Source: Arthrinium phaeospermum (Eukaryota; Ascomycota; Sordariomycetes; Amphisphaeriales; Apiosporaceae). Taken from it: a DNA stretch of 64,000 nt. This document shows, one piece after another, positions 1-10,287 of the stretch. Each line of letters opens with the position of its first letter. The stretch's first letter is position 1. The DNA lies in NCBI GenBank assembly GCA_006503535.1, contig QYRS01000002.1, positions 3,224,001-3,288,000 of the forward strand, written 5' to 3'. The notes beneath the pieces are model-generated. The model was not told where the DNA came from. It made no database searches and saw only the letters and a list, made by a program, of their open reading frames with translations. The position numbers and the translations under genes were made by a program.

Positions 1-1340
1 ATGTTACCAATAAGACCCTTTGCACGCGCCTTGTTAGGATCGTTGGCGAAGACAACACCGGTGTTGTTCATCATTGCGGAGCAGTATGTGGTTTTTCCTC
101 CGGGAGCCGAGGCCATCTAAACCGTGTTAGTAATTTTACCATTGGTAACCCTTTGGACAACGTACATCAAGAACCCGCTCGTTCGGTTGCGGCTGCAGAG
201 CCATGACGGGTAGGAAAGAAGAGGCTGCCTGAAGAATATCTAGGAACATGGTTAGCCACTTCTATTATTCTACACTTAAAAGGCGGATATGCTTACAGTG
301 ACCGGAGAGGTATTCGGGAGTAGCACCTAGGGGCACGGTTGTGTCGAATACTTGAAGTCCAACCTTGGACCACTTGCCGACAGGTTCGAGTGTGACTCCA
401 CGGTTGATCTGTTTACTTTATAAGCCCGTTGCACTCCTAACCTGACCGCGACTAGAACATACCAAAGCCTGAGCCAGTTCTCTCCGGTGAGTCTTCAGGG
501 TATTCGTGCGGATGACAACAGGACGCGGCGTCTCGTTGGCTTCGAAGAAGGCAAACGCCTCTTGCGGCGGGAACAGGTTCCACAGCTTCTCGGCCATGAA
601 GGGGCTGTAACCGTAGTACTATAGATTGCATGTCAGCCTTTCGCCGTCAAGTGGTTCATATGGGCGGCGCGATTGCTGCTTACGGCGGAGATATCCTTCA
701 AGACCTGCGTCGTATACTCTGCTCGGGAGCGGCCAGGCTCGGCCAGTTTGGAAAAGTCGCCCAGGATCCGTATCACGTCGTTGATGCGCGAGCGCAGCAG
801 CTGCAGATCGGGCGCGAGCATAGACATAGGCTTTCCGCCCTCCTCGTCGTCGGCAAAGACATCCTCGCCGCCAATGTTGGTCTGTATGGCCGCCTCTTGC
901 AACTCGGCTTCTGCGGCCTCTGCCTCCTCTGCCATCTGTTGGTCGAGTTTCCTCGTGAGACCCTCGATGTTGGCGGCGGTCAGGCGCTCCTCCCGGTCTG
1001 AGTCGTCGTCCTCATCGTCGGAGAAGAGGAACTCCTTCTTCTGTTGCTGCAGCTGTTGCTCCTCCTCGTCCGAGTCGAAGACCGAGTCCTCGTCGAAACC
1101 CTCGCCCTCGCCTTCGAGGTCGTCGGAGTTTATGGCGTCTACGTCGAATTCATCGTCGTCCTCGTCCACGGCGGGCTTGGGGGCCTTCTTTTGCCTATTC
1201 GCAGGCGCAGGGGCGGATTTGGCAGTGGCAGTCTTGCGCTTCTTGGCCGCGGGAGCTCCTTCTTTTCTGGGGTGGTTCTTCTGCTGCGTGAGCTCAATGT
1301 CACCACGCTGCTTTCTCTTCATACGACGACCGGAACCCAT
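1..1340 (-). CDS. NOP2: 25S rRNA cytosine-C5 methyltransferase Nop2 (NOL1/NOP2/sun family), 3' part outside window
   Basis: Nucleolar SAM-dependent methyltransferase that makes m5C in 25S rRNA and is needed for 60S assembly (family knowledge). I read five exons: 684-1340, 463-618, 297-408, 166-239 and from 116 past the left edge. All joins keep frame and the introns are 49-65 nt. The first 219 codons are low-complexity, with a basic N-terminus (GRRMKRK), Lys/Ala-rich stretches and long Asp/Glu runs. The conserved region follows: [13 protein letters not shown], then the [12 protein letters not shown] block, then [11 protein letters not shown] and the SAM-binding motif [11 protein letters not shown]. 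The catalytic Cys motifs would lie beyond position 1. The reading frame is open upstream to an ATG at 1487, but 1340 is chosen because the product then starts [10 protein letters not shown], as in relatives. The gene is intact as far as seen. Confidence 0.93.
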
Positions 1341-1673
1341 TTTGAATGTTGTTTGTGGGTGCAATTGCTTTGTAGAATCAGCGTGATGCGAAGTACTCTC
1401 GTGCTCTTGCGGCGCCTTCGCAACTTTTTGCTGCATAAAAATCCTTATCTCTAATCGGGGTGGAGCAAAGGGACCGCCCAACCCCACTAAGCCGATCGCC
1501 TATCATTTCATATTGGTACCTACATACTTGGCCAAGCTCCGCCCACCCAGACAACCACCCCCCTGTTCAATTAATTTACATATACTGCTGGCATCGACTT
1601 ACACCCCGTGAGTAAGTAAGTATGTAAAGGACGTATCATGGCCTGCCGGTATGCCATCTTTCATACTAATGCC
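1341..1673. other. Intergenic: NOP2 leader/promoter and 3' flank of the radical SAM gene
   Basis: Both neighbours are on the minus strand, so this should hold the NOP2 promoter and the terminator region of the next gene. I see an in-frame ATG at 1487 upstream of NOP2 but no other gene-like signal. Confidence 0.5.
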
Positions 1674-3018
1674 TCAAAGAGCAAACCCGTCGTGTTTAGG
1701 CGGATCATTGAACCTCCACAATCCTACCTGTTCCGCTGCTCTTCTCACGCTAGACACTTCTCGTTCTGTGACCGGCCGGTTGATCTCGGCGTACCTGACG
1801 TTTTTCACATCGTCCTCGACCACCTCGTGCTGCACGCCGCCGGGCTCGGTGACCTGCCGGCGCCGCTGGCGTTCTTTCTTCGGCTTGCCCACGTGGGCCG
1901 CGGGGCGGTATTGCTCCATGATGTTGACAAACACGTCTTTGGAGACGTGTTCTGCCAGAAACCCCATGATGGCTTCGGCCTCGGCCTCCTTTCCGGGCAT
2001 GACAAGATGGCGGACCAGGAGCCCCCTTTTCGCGATGCCGTCGGCGGTGAAACACAGGTCGCCCACCTGCCGCTGCATCTCCTGGATGCTTTCACGGGCA
2101 ACTGCTGCGTAGTCGTCCGCCTTTAGTAGCCGTCTCGAAGCATTCTTCGACCACACTTTGAAGTCGGGTAGATATACGTCGACCAGCCCATCCCTTTTTC
2201 CAGCCACTGGGTCAGTACCGCGTCGCTCCAAGTACTGTCTGTATAAATCCCCCCAATGAGCATGATTGGAGTGCCACTTACATAAGTTCAAGTGATTCGA
2301 GGGAGTCAAAGGCCGAGGTATTGTATATAATAGGTAGCGTCAGGCCCAAATCCCGCGCCGCTAGTATTGATAGAGCAACTTGAGGGACCACATGCTCGGG
2401 GGTGACCAGGTTGATGTTGTGCACTCCTCCCGTATCCTGCAGCTTGATGTACCATTCCGCCAACTGCTCTGGGGTAAGGTCAAAGCCGTTGCGTTGGTGT
2501 GCAATGTCATGGTTCTGGCAGAAGGCACAGCGAAGATTGCAACCAGAAAAGAAGACGGAGCCGCTGCCATTGTGCCCCTGGATGCAGGGTTCTGTCAAGG
2601 ACCTGTTAGTAAAGATTTATATGAAACGGGTGGACGAAAATTCTAATACAATGTGTGAATATACGTGTGTAGGTGTCGATAGACTGACCTTCTCCGAAGT
2701 GTGGTGCAATTACATTGACTTTGACGTCCGCTCCAATCAGACATACGCCAGTCGTCTCATACGGTTAACCCCACACAGCCGGGGACACAGATTGCAATTA
2801 CTAAGATGGGCATATGCTCGGGAGCGCTTCTTGGATGCCTCGACGCTCGAAAGGAGCTGGTATCGTGGGATGTAGTCGTCGAGCAGGAAGGGAGGCGCCA
2901 GGTGTAGGGACCTTTTCGGCTGGCGTGCCACCACCTGCCCGAGGTGCTGCTGCAGCAGCCGTGGCCCTCGCGCGAAACACTGCTGCGGCCAGCGCATCAG
3001 AGCTTTGCTAGAAAACAT
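1674..3018 (-). CDS. Radical SAM protein, PflX / pyruvate-formate-lyase-activase-like (COG1313 type), with a 1-nt frameshift
   Basis: Three exons: 2689-3018, 2282-2591 and 1674-2193. The second encodes the radical SAM cluster motif CNLRCAFC (Cx3Cx2C) after GSGSVFFSG, then NINLVTPEHVVPQ. The third has DVYLPDFKVW, RQVGDLCF and RGLLVRHLVMPG, in the order typical of PflX-like proteins. The first has the upstream Cys motif CNLCPRLCGVNR and a basic, possibly mitochondrial N-terminus. The exons sum to 1160 nt, one short of 387 codons. The missing base lies at 2761-2762: the frame reads NR, then a stop soon after, while the next frame continues YETTGVCLIGADVKVNV and joins exon 2 correctly. The substrate is unknown; in bacteria relatives resemble glycyl-radical-enzyme activases. 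No such partner enzyme is seen here. Family assignment is firm; function is not. Confidence 0.85.
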
Positions 3019-3701
3019 AATATGCCACGGGGTCGCATTGCTGAATGTGATTCTTTGGAGATGGCTGGGGCTGCAGGATAGCCTCTCGTTTGGAGCGAAA
3101 TGCCGAGACCGCCGTGTTAAAGACTGGTATGCCGTCGCAGTTACGTGGTCAAGCCGAGCAGCGAATGCCCGACAATAGCGGCTAGCTAGCCCAGTGCCGG
3201 ACCTAGGCGGGACTGGTACCGGTAGATCGTACTACCTAGTTCATCAACTCGACCGGGTAAACCTTTTTGACAATTTGTCAGCGCTAGACAATATGCCTGG
3301 TTTGGCTCAGTATTACAGTAGTGATGCTTAAGCATCAAGCATGCCTACAGTATGGAGGAATGAGTGCCCTGGCACCTGGCTTGGTGTAAGGGATCCCGCT
3401 GGTGGATCGGCTAGCCCGCTTGCCCGCTAGGTTGCGGGGTCGTACTCCATTGACGCTTTGGTGGGATACCTATCAGTCACCATAATTGAGGAGCATCTAG
3501 GTGCTAGGTTAAGATGCATGAGCATTTCCCCTTGAAGCCTCCCAGTATATAACTGTCCCATACATCCCTCCAACTTCTCTGGCATCGAGTCTTGAACTAT
3601 CTCATCGGGGCTTTGCTGCATATCACCAACCGTACTCACATTCATCACGACTAATACTTGTCATTTCATCAAAGTACCCCGTATACTGCTAATCGCATAA
3701 G
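3019..3701. promoter_or_regulatory. Divergent intergenic region between the radical SAM gene and the oxidoreductase gene
   Basis: About 680 bp between two divergent start codons, so it should contain both promoters. A GCTAGCTAGC palindrome lies near 3180-3190. No coding potential was recognised. Confidence 0.4.
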
Positions 3702-4690
3702 ATGGCTCCCCAACTGTTTTGGATCGGCCTCGGCAACATGGGCCGGGTAAGTACAACTTCGGTCTGCAGAGACGCTTCAAGAGTCACGACTAATACGAGT
3801 TTCAGGGCATGTCAAAGAACCTGGCAGAGAAAGGGTCGCTCGACAAGCCGCTGTTGGTGTACAACCGGACCAAGAAGCGAGCCGACGACCTGGTCGCGAA
3901 GGTGGGCTCGGACAAGGCGGAGGCGCTCGACTCGGTCGCGGACGGCGTGAAGCGCAGCAGCATCATCTTCACCTCCCTCAGCAATGACCAGGCCGTCGAG
4001 GAGCTGTACGCGTCCATCCTCCAGTCCGGCAGCCTCCAGGGCAAGCTGTTCGTGGAGACGTCCACGATCCACCCCGACACCACCGAGCGCCTCGCCAAGT
4101 CGCTCACCGACGCCGGGGCCGAGTTCGTGGCCAGCCCCGTGTTTGGCGCCCCGGCCGCGGCGGACGCGGCGCAGCTCATCTTCGTGCCGGCGGGGCCCAA
4201 GTCGTCCATCGACAAGCTGCGCCCCTTCATCCAGGGCGTCATGGGCAAGGCCGAGATCCCGTTCGAGGACAAGGCGTACGGCAGCGCCCTGAAGCTCAAG
4301 CTGATCGGCAACACCTTCGTGCTCAACATGGTGACGCAGCTCGCCGAGGCGCTGACGCTGGCCGAGAAGTCCGAAGTGGGCACGGCGCCGGTGAAGCAGT
4401 TTGTCGACCTGTTCGTCGGCGGGCCTTGGTCGGCGTACGGCGAGCGGATGATCCAGGGCGTGTACCACAAGATGGACGCGCCCCTTTTCTCGGCCGACAA
4501 CGCCATTAAGGACGCCTCCCATGCCCTCGACCTAGGGAAGCAGAATGGCGTAGAGCTGAAGAATGCACAAGTCGCCAAAGAATACGTGCAGGATGTGGCT
4601 AAACATGCAGGCGGAGACAAAGGGGACATTGCTGGCATATATGGCGCGGCCCGTCTGAGGGCTGGCCTGCAATATGAGAACGACGCATGA
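3702..4690 (+). CDS. 3-hydroxyisobutyrate dehydrogenase-like / 6-phosphogluconate-dehydrogenase-fold NAD(P) oxidoreductase
   Basis: Two exons, 3702-3746 and 3806-4690, give 309 aa. The 59-nt intron has donor GTAAGT and a CTAATAC branch site and falls directly after the nucleotide-binding loop. The N-terminal Rossmann motif is GLGNMG (residues 9-14). The beta-hydroxyacid dehydrogenase pattern follows: ETSTIHPDTTERLAKSL, then a region like the DAPVSGG loop (ASPVFGAPAAADAAQL), then a helix YGSALKLKLIGN that should hold the catalytic Lys. Relatives oxidise small beta-hydroxyacids such as 3-hydroxyisobutyrate in valine breakdown, or are uncharacterised glyoxylate or succinic-semialdehyde reductases. 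I see no N-terminal targeting peptide, so a cytosolic reductase role is possible. GC content is higher than in its flanks. The gene appears intact. Confidence 0.9.
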
Positions 4691-5220
4691 AAAACAAAAG
4701 GGGCATCACATGGATAGCTTCTCTCTAAGTTGATCCTGAGTCTTCTGTACAACACAAAAAGTATGAGCGAAGGACAATAGCAGTCATATTGTGTAGCAGT
4801 TAATGGACATCAATACATATATCGGAAGATTACTATGAATTGGCTCTTGTATTTAGAGAAGCGAGAAGCAAAAAGACAACCAATTACCTAAATTACCAGT
4901 CTAGGCACATGGAGGCACTGTACAGGGGTTTGGGGCCTACAGATGACCGTGTACCTAAGCTAAGCCGCTTCGGGAATCTTGGCGACCGTCAAATGCAACG
5001 ACGTGCAGCAGCAGTAGCAGCACCAGCACCAGCGCAAGGCGGCAGCAGCTCCAATCCACCCGCCGAATAGCTCTCAAACCGACGTCGTCAACAATCCGAA
5101 TCGCCTTATCCGATTCCGCCATATTTCCCCGTCTTCCTTCGTCTACTTCTTTTGTCTCCTTTACATTCCCCGGCGCAATCCTACACTTTCTTGCATCAGA
5201 AAAGAAAATAACACTTCACC
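4691..5220. other. Intergenic: 3' flank of oxidoreductase and VMA9 promoter
   Basis: There is a CAG/CCA-rich triplet stretch at about 5005-5050 and a pyrimidine-rich tract at about 5115-5165 upstream of the VMA9 start, as is common before fungal start codons. I reject the open frame at 4840-5070 as coding. Confidence 0.4.
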
Positions 5221-5743
5221 ATGGCTCAAGGGTAGGTTTCCCAATGCTGTTGCTGCTGCACCTGCTGCTGCTCTGAACTTGGTAGCGCTGTACGCATAGC
5301 TAACCCAAACGCTGCACAACAACAGGTACAGCGTCTTTATTGGCGCCATCATCGTGGCCGCCTTCTGCGCCGCTGCATGGTTCCTGGCACCCAAGGGCGA
5401 GAACCAGACGTGAGTTTTTTGCGCTTCTCTCTTTTGCTCACCTGATATTCCGTCAATCCATTGCGAACCAACTGCCGCCCGAATCATTCCCGAGAGACAT
5501 ATACCCGGAGACACCTCGCGCCATCAGAAGCCCACCGGCGGCCTCCCGCATGCGCGTTCAAAGGCACAAGGGCCTAGTTTCATTTCGCTAACTGTACAAT
5601 CCCCATCCAGGACCTGGCGCTCCTCCCTGATCATTGCCTTCGTCGCCTGCTACCTGATGTGGTTCATCACCTTTATGGCGCAGCTCAACCCGCTGATCGA
5701 GCCGAGATCCGGCACCGTGCGGGCGGGCTACGAACACGAATAG
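5221..5743 (+). CDS. VMA9: V-type proton ATPase subunit e (Vo sector)
   Basis: Three exons, 5221-5231, 5326-5409 and 5611-5743, give a 75-residue protein, the usual size for this subunit (70-80 aa). The first exon encodes only MAQ and part of a Gly codon. Two hydrophobic helices are visible: residues about 5-23 (SVFIGAIIVAAFCAAAWFL) and about 35-55 (SSLIIAFVACYLMWFITFM). Between them lies APKGENQTTWRSS, with the conserved PKG and NQTxWR pattern. Subunit e is a small membrane protein needed for assembly of the Vo proton channel in vacuolar and endosomal membranes (known in yeast). Both introns have clear GT-AG ends and CTAAC branch sites. The gene is short and split enough to be missed by simple ORF calling. 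Confidence 0.93.
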
Positions 5744-6334
5744 GACCGAGAAATGAAATGGAGGCCGACTACGACTTCGAGGAGGAAAGAAGAGGCTTAC
5801 GAATGCTCGTCAAGCCTGTAAGAGGATGGTGCCCTTGCCCGATGCTGGGGCAACGGCCAGGAGAGCAGCAGCAGCAGCCTTTGCCCGCCTAAGCTTCGAA
5901 GGAAGACCTATTGAGAGGAAGCAATACATATCAAGGGGAAGATATAAAGAAGATGTTGAGGAAACGAGCGAAACGGGCGGTATGGACGAAAGGCATTCAT
6001 CGGAAGGCCTACCGCTGTCCCTGTATTACCAATGTCGTTCTCAGTCATCAGCAACAGCAGCAGCAGTAGTATCGTGGTGTTTCATTGCTCACGTATCTAC
6101 CGCCCCGGCTTGTTTTACATGTCATATTCACCGGCGTTTTGGGAAAGAAAGGAGGGAATTTGCGGGTTGTTGCTAGTTCGTCTTGAGCAGGAATCATAGA
6201 ACCCGAACCTGGCCGACTGGCTACAGAGTGTACAGTTTCAAGTCTATGCCCAACCTGCACCCAGAACCATGATTAAGTGATTTGCCGTCCTTTGTACGTG
6301 AATTCGTTTCATTATCTATTTATCACAAAACCCG
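5744..6334. other. Convergent intergenic region between VMA9 and ARV1
   Basis: 3' flanks of two convergent genes. Small CAG/GCA triplet runs lie near 5865-5880 and 6050-6065. Nothing else is supported. Confidence 0.4.
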
Positions 6335-7346
6335 TCACCAGGCCAGCCGTCCTGCCCACTCCTTGACCACCTCCATAATCGCCCGCCCGTCGGCGGCGAC
6401 AGCGCTCTCGCTCACACTGTCGACCCCCTCGAGCCCGACGACCCAGAGGATGGCGCGGCCGACGACCCAGCGGGCGACGGCGCCGGCGGCGGCCAGGACG
6501 AGGGCGACGGGGTAGCCGCAGTCGAGCAGGATCTTGAGGGCCTCGACGTTGTTGAGCACGACGGCCCAGCCGAGGCTGCGCGCCGCCGCCGGCACGTCGT
6601 AGTCCCAGATGACCATGAGGATCGGGAACAGCTTGGTCGAGCTCGACACCAGCAGCGCCGTCGACACCGAGTTGGGCCGCGTGTACGTCCGCAGCAGGCC
6701 CAGCTGGTTCAGCGGCGACAGCGGCGACGACGTCAGGAAGCGGATCGAGAGCTGGAAGGCGAGGGTCGAGCAGGTGCAGAGGATTACTAGAGAGAGGCAG
6801 AGAGAATAGGAATTAGTTTAGAGTTGCGGGGTGATGTCAACAGCATAGAATAAGAAATGGGGAAAAGGGGTCGACGAAAAGAAGACACCTACGGAAGAAC
6901 ATGTATTGGAAGACGATGGGCTGCTGAGCCAGCGAACCAAGGTTACTCCCAACGATCTGGTTCTGCAGCTCGTCCGCCCCCGAAGCCCCCGAGCCCGCCG
7001 CCGCCGTGATCGCGTCCCCCGGCACCGTCTGCTTCTCGATGCGGGCCCAGGTGAGGTAGACGTCGAAGAGCAGCAACAGGGTGCCGAGGCGGACGATGGA
7101 GGGGTCGAACTGGTCGCCCTCGCGCATGAGGGTGTTGTGCAGCAGGTGGCGGTAGACCTGGGGCTTGATGAGGACGAGGTCGATGAAGAGCACCACGAAG
7201 TCGTGCTCGACGTACTTGTCGCAGAAGCGGCCGCAGTTCTTGCACACCGTCAGCCGGATGTTATGCCCGCTCGACGGGTCGCCCGCGCCCGAGTACTGCG
7301 TCCATAGCGTCTTGACCGGGTGCCGGCACTCGATGCAGATGGGCAT
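6335..7346 (-). CDS. ARV1: ARV1-like ER lipid-homeostasis protein
   Basis: Two exons, 6893-7346 and 6335-6786, give 301 aa. The N-terminal ARV1 homology domain holds four cysteines in two CxxC pairs: CIECRHPVKTLW at residues 4-7 and CKNCGRFCDKYVEHD at about 35-50. It is followed by the conserved VLFIDLVLIKPQVYRHLLHN stretch. Hydrophobic segments then appear at LGTLLLLFDVYLTW, around the exon junction, and near the C-terminus (YPVALVLAAAGAVA). ARV1 is a multi-span ER membrane protein linked to sterol distribution and GPI-anchor synthesis in yeast. The start at 7346 is preferred to the in-frame ATG at 7373 because the product then begins just before the zinc motif, as in the family. The exon joint (F-F-L-I-L-C) restores a continuous membrane helix. 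Confidence 0.93.
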
Positions 7347-8082
7347 GGTGCGTTGTTGCTCGCGCGCGCGCAAACGGGGTGGGCTGTCTGTCGATGGGGG
7401 GTTGCTTTATGCGCCGTGGGGTTTGGTTGGTTGGCTCGTCTGTCGCTGTAGGACTTCCAATATCGCCTCGTTGAATTATTCGTAAGCCCGCTCAGCTCAA
7501 TTGTATAAGCTTCATCGCAGCATTCGCAAGTCTCGAGATGCCAATGAGGCAAGGCAGGCTAACGGCGGCTTGTTTGGAGAGTCGCAGTTTGGTTGGAATA
7601 ATAAGTACATACCTTGCACTACAACATTGATGGATTAAAGTCCAAATCCAGCCGCCTGGTGCCTGGCCTCCGATCCATTGACCGAGTCATCCCTCGCTAA
7701 AAGTGGATCGCCGATTGCTTCCCCTCAGGTACCGGCACATCTAAATCGATGGGGCAGTCATTGATTGATTGATGTAGATGAATTCGTAGCCTTTGGTATT
7801 GGCCGATCTATAATGAAGAACTAAAACATTCCTGCTCTCCCAACACCCTCGAACGCCCAGTAGTAAAGACACTTTGGTATGTTGAACTTTCGACCCGGCT
7901 TCTGCTGCTTGCTCTCACATCAAACCATCCCATGCTATCTCTATATACAAAAGGGCCCATTGCAGTCGGTAAATTCGAAATGTCGTATCAGCACCAGCAA
8001 CGCCTGAAATGCAAATAGCCAACGGTCCGAATACTGGTATCCATCAGGTCCAAAAGGTGGGACAAGAGACCCGAACATTGCT
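7347..8082. other. Intergenic: ARV1 promoter and 3' flank of the LysM gene
   Basis: Both genes are on the minus strand. A short TTGA repeat lies at about 7761-7774. No gene or RNA was recognised. Confidence 0.4.
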
Positions 8083-10287
8083 TCAGTCGTCCTTCTTGCC
8101 CTTTACTGCCGAAGATGTTCCTGTGCGGCCCCTTACCGTGCCTTCGCCCTCGTTCCTCCCAGTGGTGCCAAAGTAACCCGAATTCAACAAGTTCGACTCT
8201 GGCATGCGCAACGGTGTCCTGGGACCCCCGTCATCACTGTTGGTATCGGTCAATTCGATAAGATCCAAGTCTTCCGCTGGTCTCCTTGTGGAGCTCAACC
8301 TAGGCGTGGACGGTCGCTTTGCCCATGCACCCCGCAGCCACGTCTCGACAGTCGCCGCTGCTTGTTCCAGGCCCATGCCCTGCTTCGAAGACATAGCATT
8401 TGCGTCGCGGCCATCCTCAAAGGGGCTTTCCACAATACCCGTAGCATCGTCTGTCTTAGCACTGTTGAAACCCCAATGGGCGGATTCCGAGCCCATCACC
8501 GACATGGAGGGCATGGAATCAATGTTGAAGCCCTTGGGAAGCCGTTTGTTGACCCAGGTGTTGAGAGAGTCCTTGGCCGGCCCGGGAGCCCGAGTGCTCC
8601 GGCCCATTGTACCGACGCCTCCGGGTCTCCGCATCCAGGCCGGTGCCCCATCACTGGGACTGGCTAGGCTGTTGCCCCTGCTCCTGCCGGTGGACGATGT
8701 ACCCATGCTCCCCACAGTAGGACGTCGCGCATTACCTATCGAGCTCTGTCTCCGCGAGGAACAATTGCCAGGGCTATCCATGGCGGGCTCGCTGGACCCT
8801 CCTGTGATGCCGCGAGACAGGTCGAGAGACTGGCGCGGTGACGAGAAGGCAGAGACGGTGCGGATGCTCTTCTTCCGCCTCGGGGGGAAGAAGCCCACGG
8901 CCTGCCTTGGGACTCTTACGATTTCCACGGCATTACTGACGCCGTCGATCTTTACCCAGCGTACATGTGTCCAAGGTTGTTCCTCTTCCGGTAGTGACTG
9001 GGTTTTGGTGTTTTGTGGGTTAGAAGACTGTTCAAGTACTGGAAGCTCGTTGGGCCAGCCGTCTGCCATCCCACTCTGCATGGGACTCTCTCGCAGCGGC
9101 GTTGTTGCCAAATGGTCTACTGTTCGGTCGAAGTAATTTGGGGGGTCGCAAGGTCGGCCCTTAACCTCGCAAGCGTCTACAGGTATCATCAAATGTTTGC
9201 GAACTTGGATGTTATCCCGGGACCACAATCCATTCGTCTTCCTGAAAGCGTGATCCTGGCACCTATATCGGAGGATGAGGCCGGCGTATGTGTCGGTTGG
9301 TAGCACATGGTGTAGATAGACCAACTGATCCTCCATGATCGGCTCGCTTCGGGCGCCAGCCAAGTTCTCGTCCGAATTGCGCCTCTTGTACTTGCCAGCA
9401 ACATCTAGACCCCCGTTCACACCCTCGTAGCTCTCTAGGACGCTCGCGGTCTTCCTGGCCTTGAGAGCAGCCTCTCTTTCCGCGAGGGTTCCCGCGGCGA
9501 TATCCTCGGCTTTCGGCCGGCCCGATTTTCTCGGTGGTGCTGGACCCCAGTTGTCGGGCATGTTACTTTTATTGCCATTGGCACCCGGGGCTTTCCCTGC
9601 TGCCTTTTGCCGAGATCTACTGCCATTCCTGCTGGTAGGTCGCGATGCCTCGCTGTTGTAACCGCTCTCACCGCCGGTAAGTATAGAAGACGCGAGCTCT
9701 TGCACCGATGCCCAGGTCGGGGCCCACTGGCCGTCGAGTAGACCCTTGCTGAAGGACGAAGTGATTGGGCTCGATCGTCCGCTATCGGCGAGCTTGGTCG
9801 TGCTGAGGTGGGTTGCCGGTAGAGGGCTGATACCACGGCTGGGGGCAGGGCTGAGACGGGGCGAAGACCGGGAGGCTAGAGGATTCGAGGCGGCATCGTT
9901 GGCGCTGGGTCCCCGGCGATTGCGTGGCCGCGACTCCCCGTCGACGCCGGCCGGCATCAGAGCCGTGGAGGATATGGAGCTCACATTCTGGTTGGATGTA
10001 GAGCGGGCGGGAGGAGGGGCCATGGTTGGTCGGACTGATCTAGGGGCGGATCGGCTGTTCAAGACAGGAGCGTTTCCAGACCAGCAAGACGGTTTGCTCG
10101 TGTCCGCGCGAAGCGGGTGGGATGCAGATGCAGTAGGAGGTGCATCAAAGCCGCGACAGGTCGATGCCGGTTGTTGATGACATTTATGAGGGTTGGAGCC
10201 TCGAGCGGCCGGTAATTCCTGGTCGTGGGGATCTAATTGAGAGGGCAGGTGGGAGTGGTTCGCAGGTGGAGGCTCGAGAGTTGGCAA
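8083..10287 (-). CDS. LysM-domain protein, probably intracellular
   Basis: Single-exon frame of 734 codons. It is mostly disordered, with long Ser/Pro/Arg-rich stretches. One ordered block lies at about residues 320-372: HHVLPTDTYAGLILRYRC, then AFRKTNGLWSRDNIQVRK, then LMIPVDAC. This matches the LysM fold pattern in fungal proteins without a signal peptide. A second conserved patch, HVRWVKIDGVSNAVEIVRVP, leads into a Phe-Phe-Pro-Pro-Arg-Arg-Lys-Lys basic cluster near residue 470. No signal peptide or membrane span is visible, so it is unlike secreted LysM effectors. The start at 10287 is the first ATG of the frame; a later Met is possible because the first 130 residues are low-complexity. 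The biochemical role is unknown. Confidence 0.8.
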   Translation of the reverse strand: MPTLEPPPANHSHLPSQLDPHDQELPAARGSNPHKCHQQPASTCRGFDAPPTASASHPLRADTSKPSCWSGNAPVLNSRSAPRSVRPTMAPPPARSTSNQNVSSISSTALMPAGVDGESRPRNRRGPSANDAASNPLASRSSPRLSPAPSRGISPLPATHLSTTKLADSGRSSPITSSFSKGLLDGQWAPTWASVQELASSILTGGESGYNSEASRPTSRNGSRSRQKAAGKAPGANGNKSNMPDNWGPAPPRKSGRPKAEDIAAGTLAEREAALKARKTASVLESYEGVNGGLDVAGKYKRRNSDENLAGARSEPIMEDQLVYLHHVLPTDTYAGLILRYRCQDHAFRKTNGLWSRDNIQVRKHLMIPVDACEVKGRPCDPPNYFDRTVDHLATTPLRESPMQSGMADGWPNELPVLEQSSNPQNTKTQSLPEEEQPWTHVRWVKIDGVSNAVEIVRVPRQAVGFFPPRRKKSIRTVSAFSSPRQSLDLSRGITGGSSEPAMDSPGNCSSRRQSSIGNARRPTVGSMGTSSTGRSRGNSLASPSDGAPAWMRRPGGVGTMGRSTRAPGPAKDSLNTWVNKRLPKGFNIDSMPSMSVMGSESAHWGFNSAKTDDATGIVESPFEDGRDANAMSSKQGMGLEQAAATVETWLRGAWAKRPSTPRLSSTRRPAEDLDLIELTDTNSDDGGPRTPLRMPESNLLNSGYFGTTGRNEGEGTVRGRTGTSSAVKGKKDD

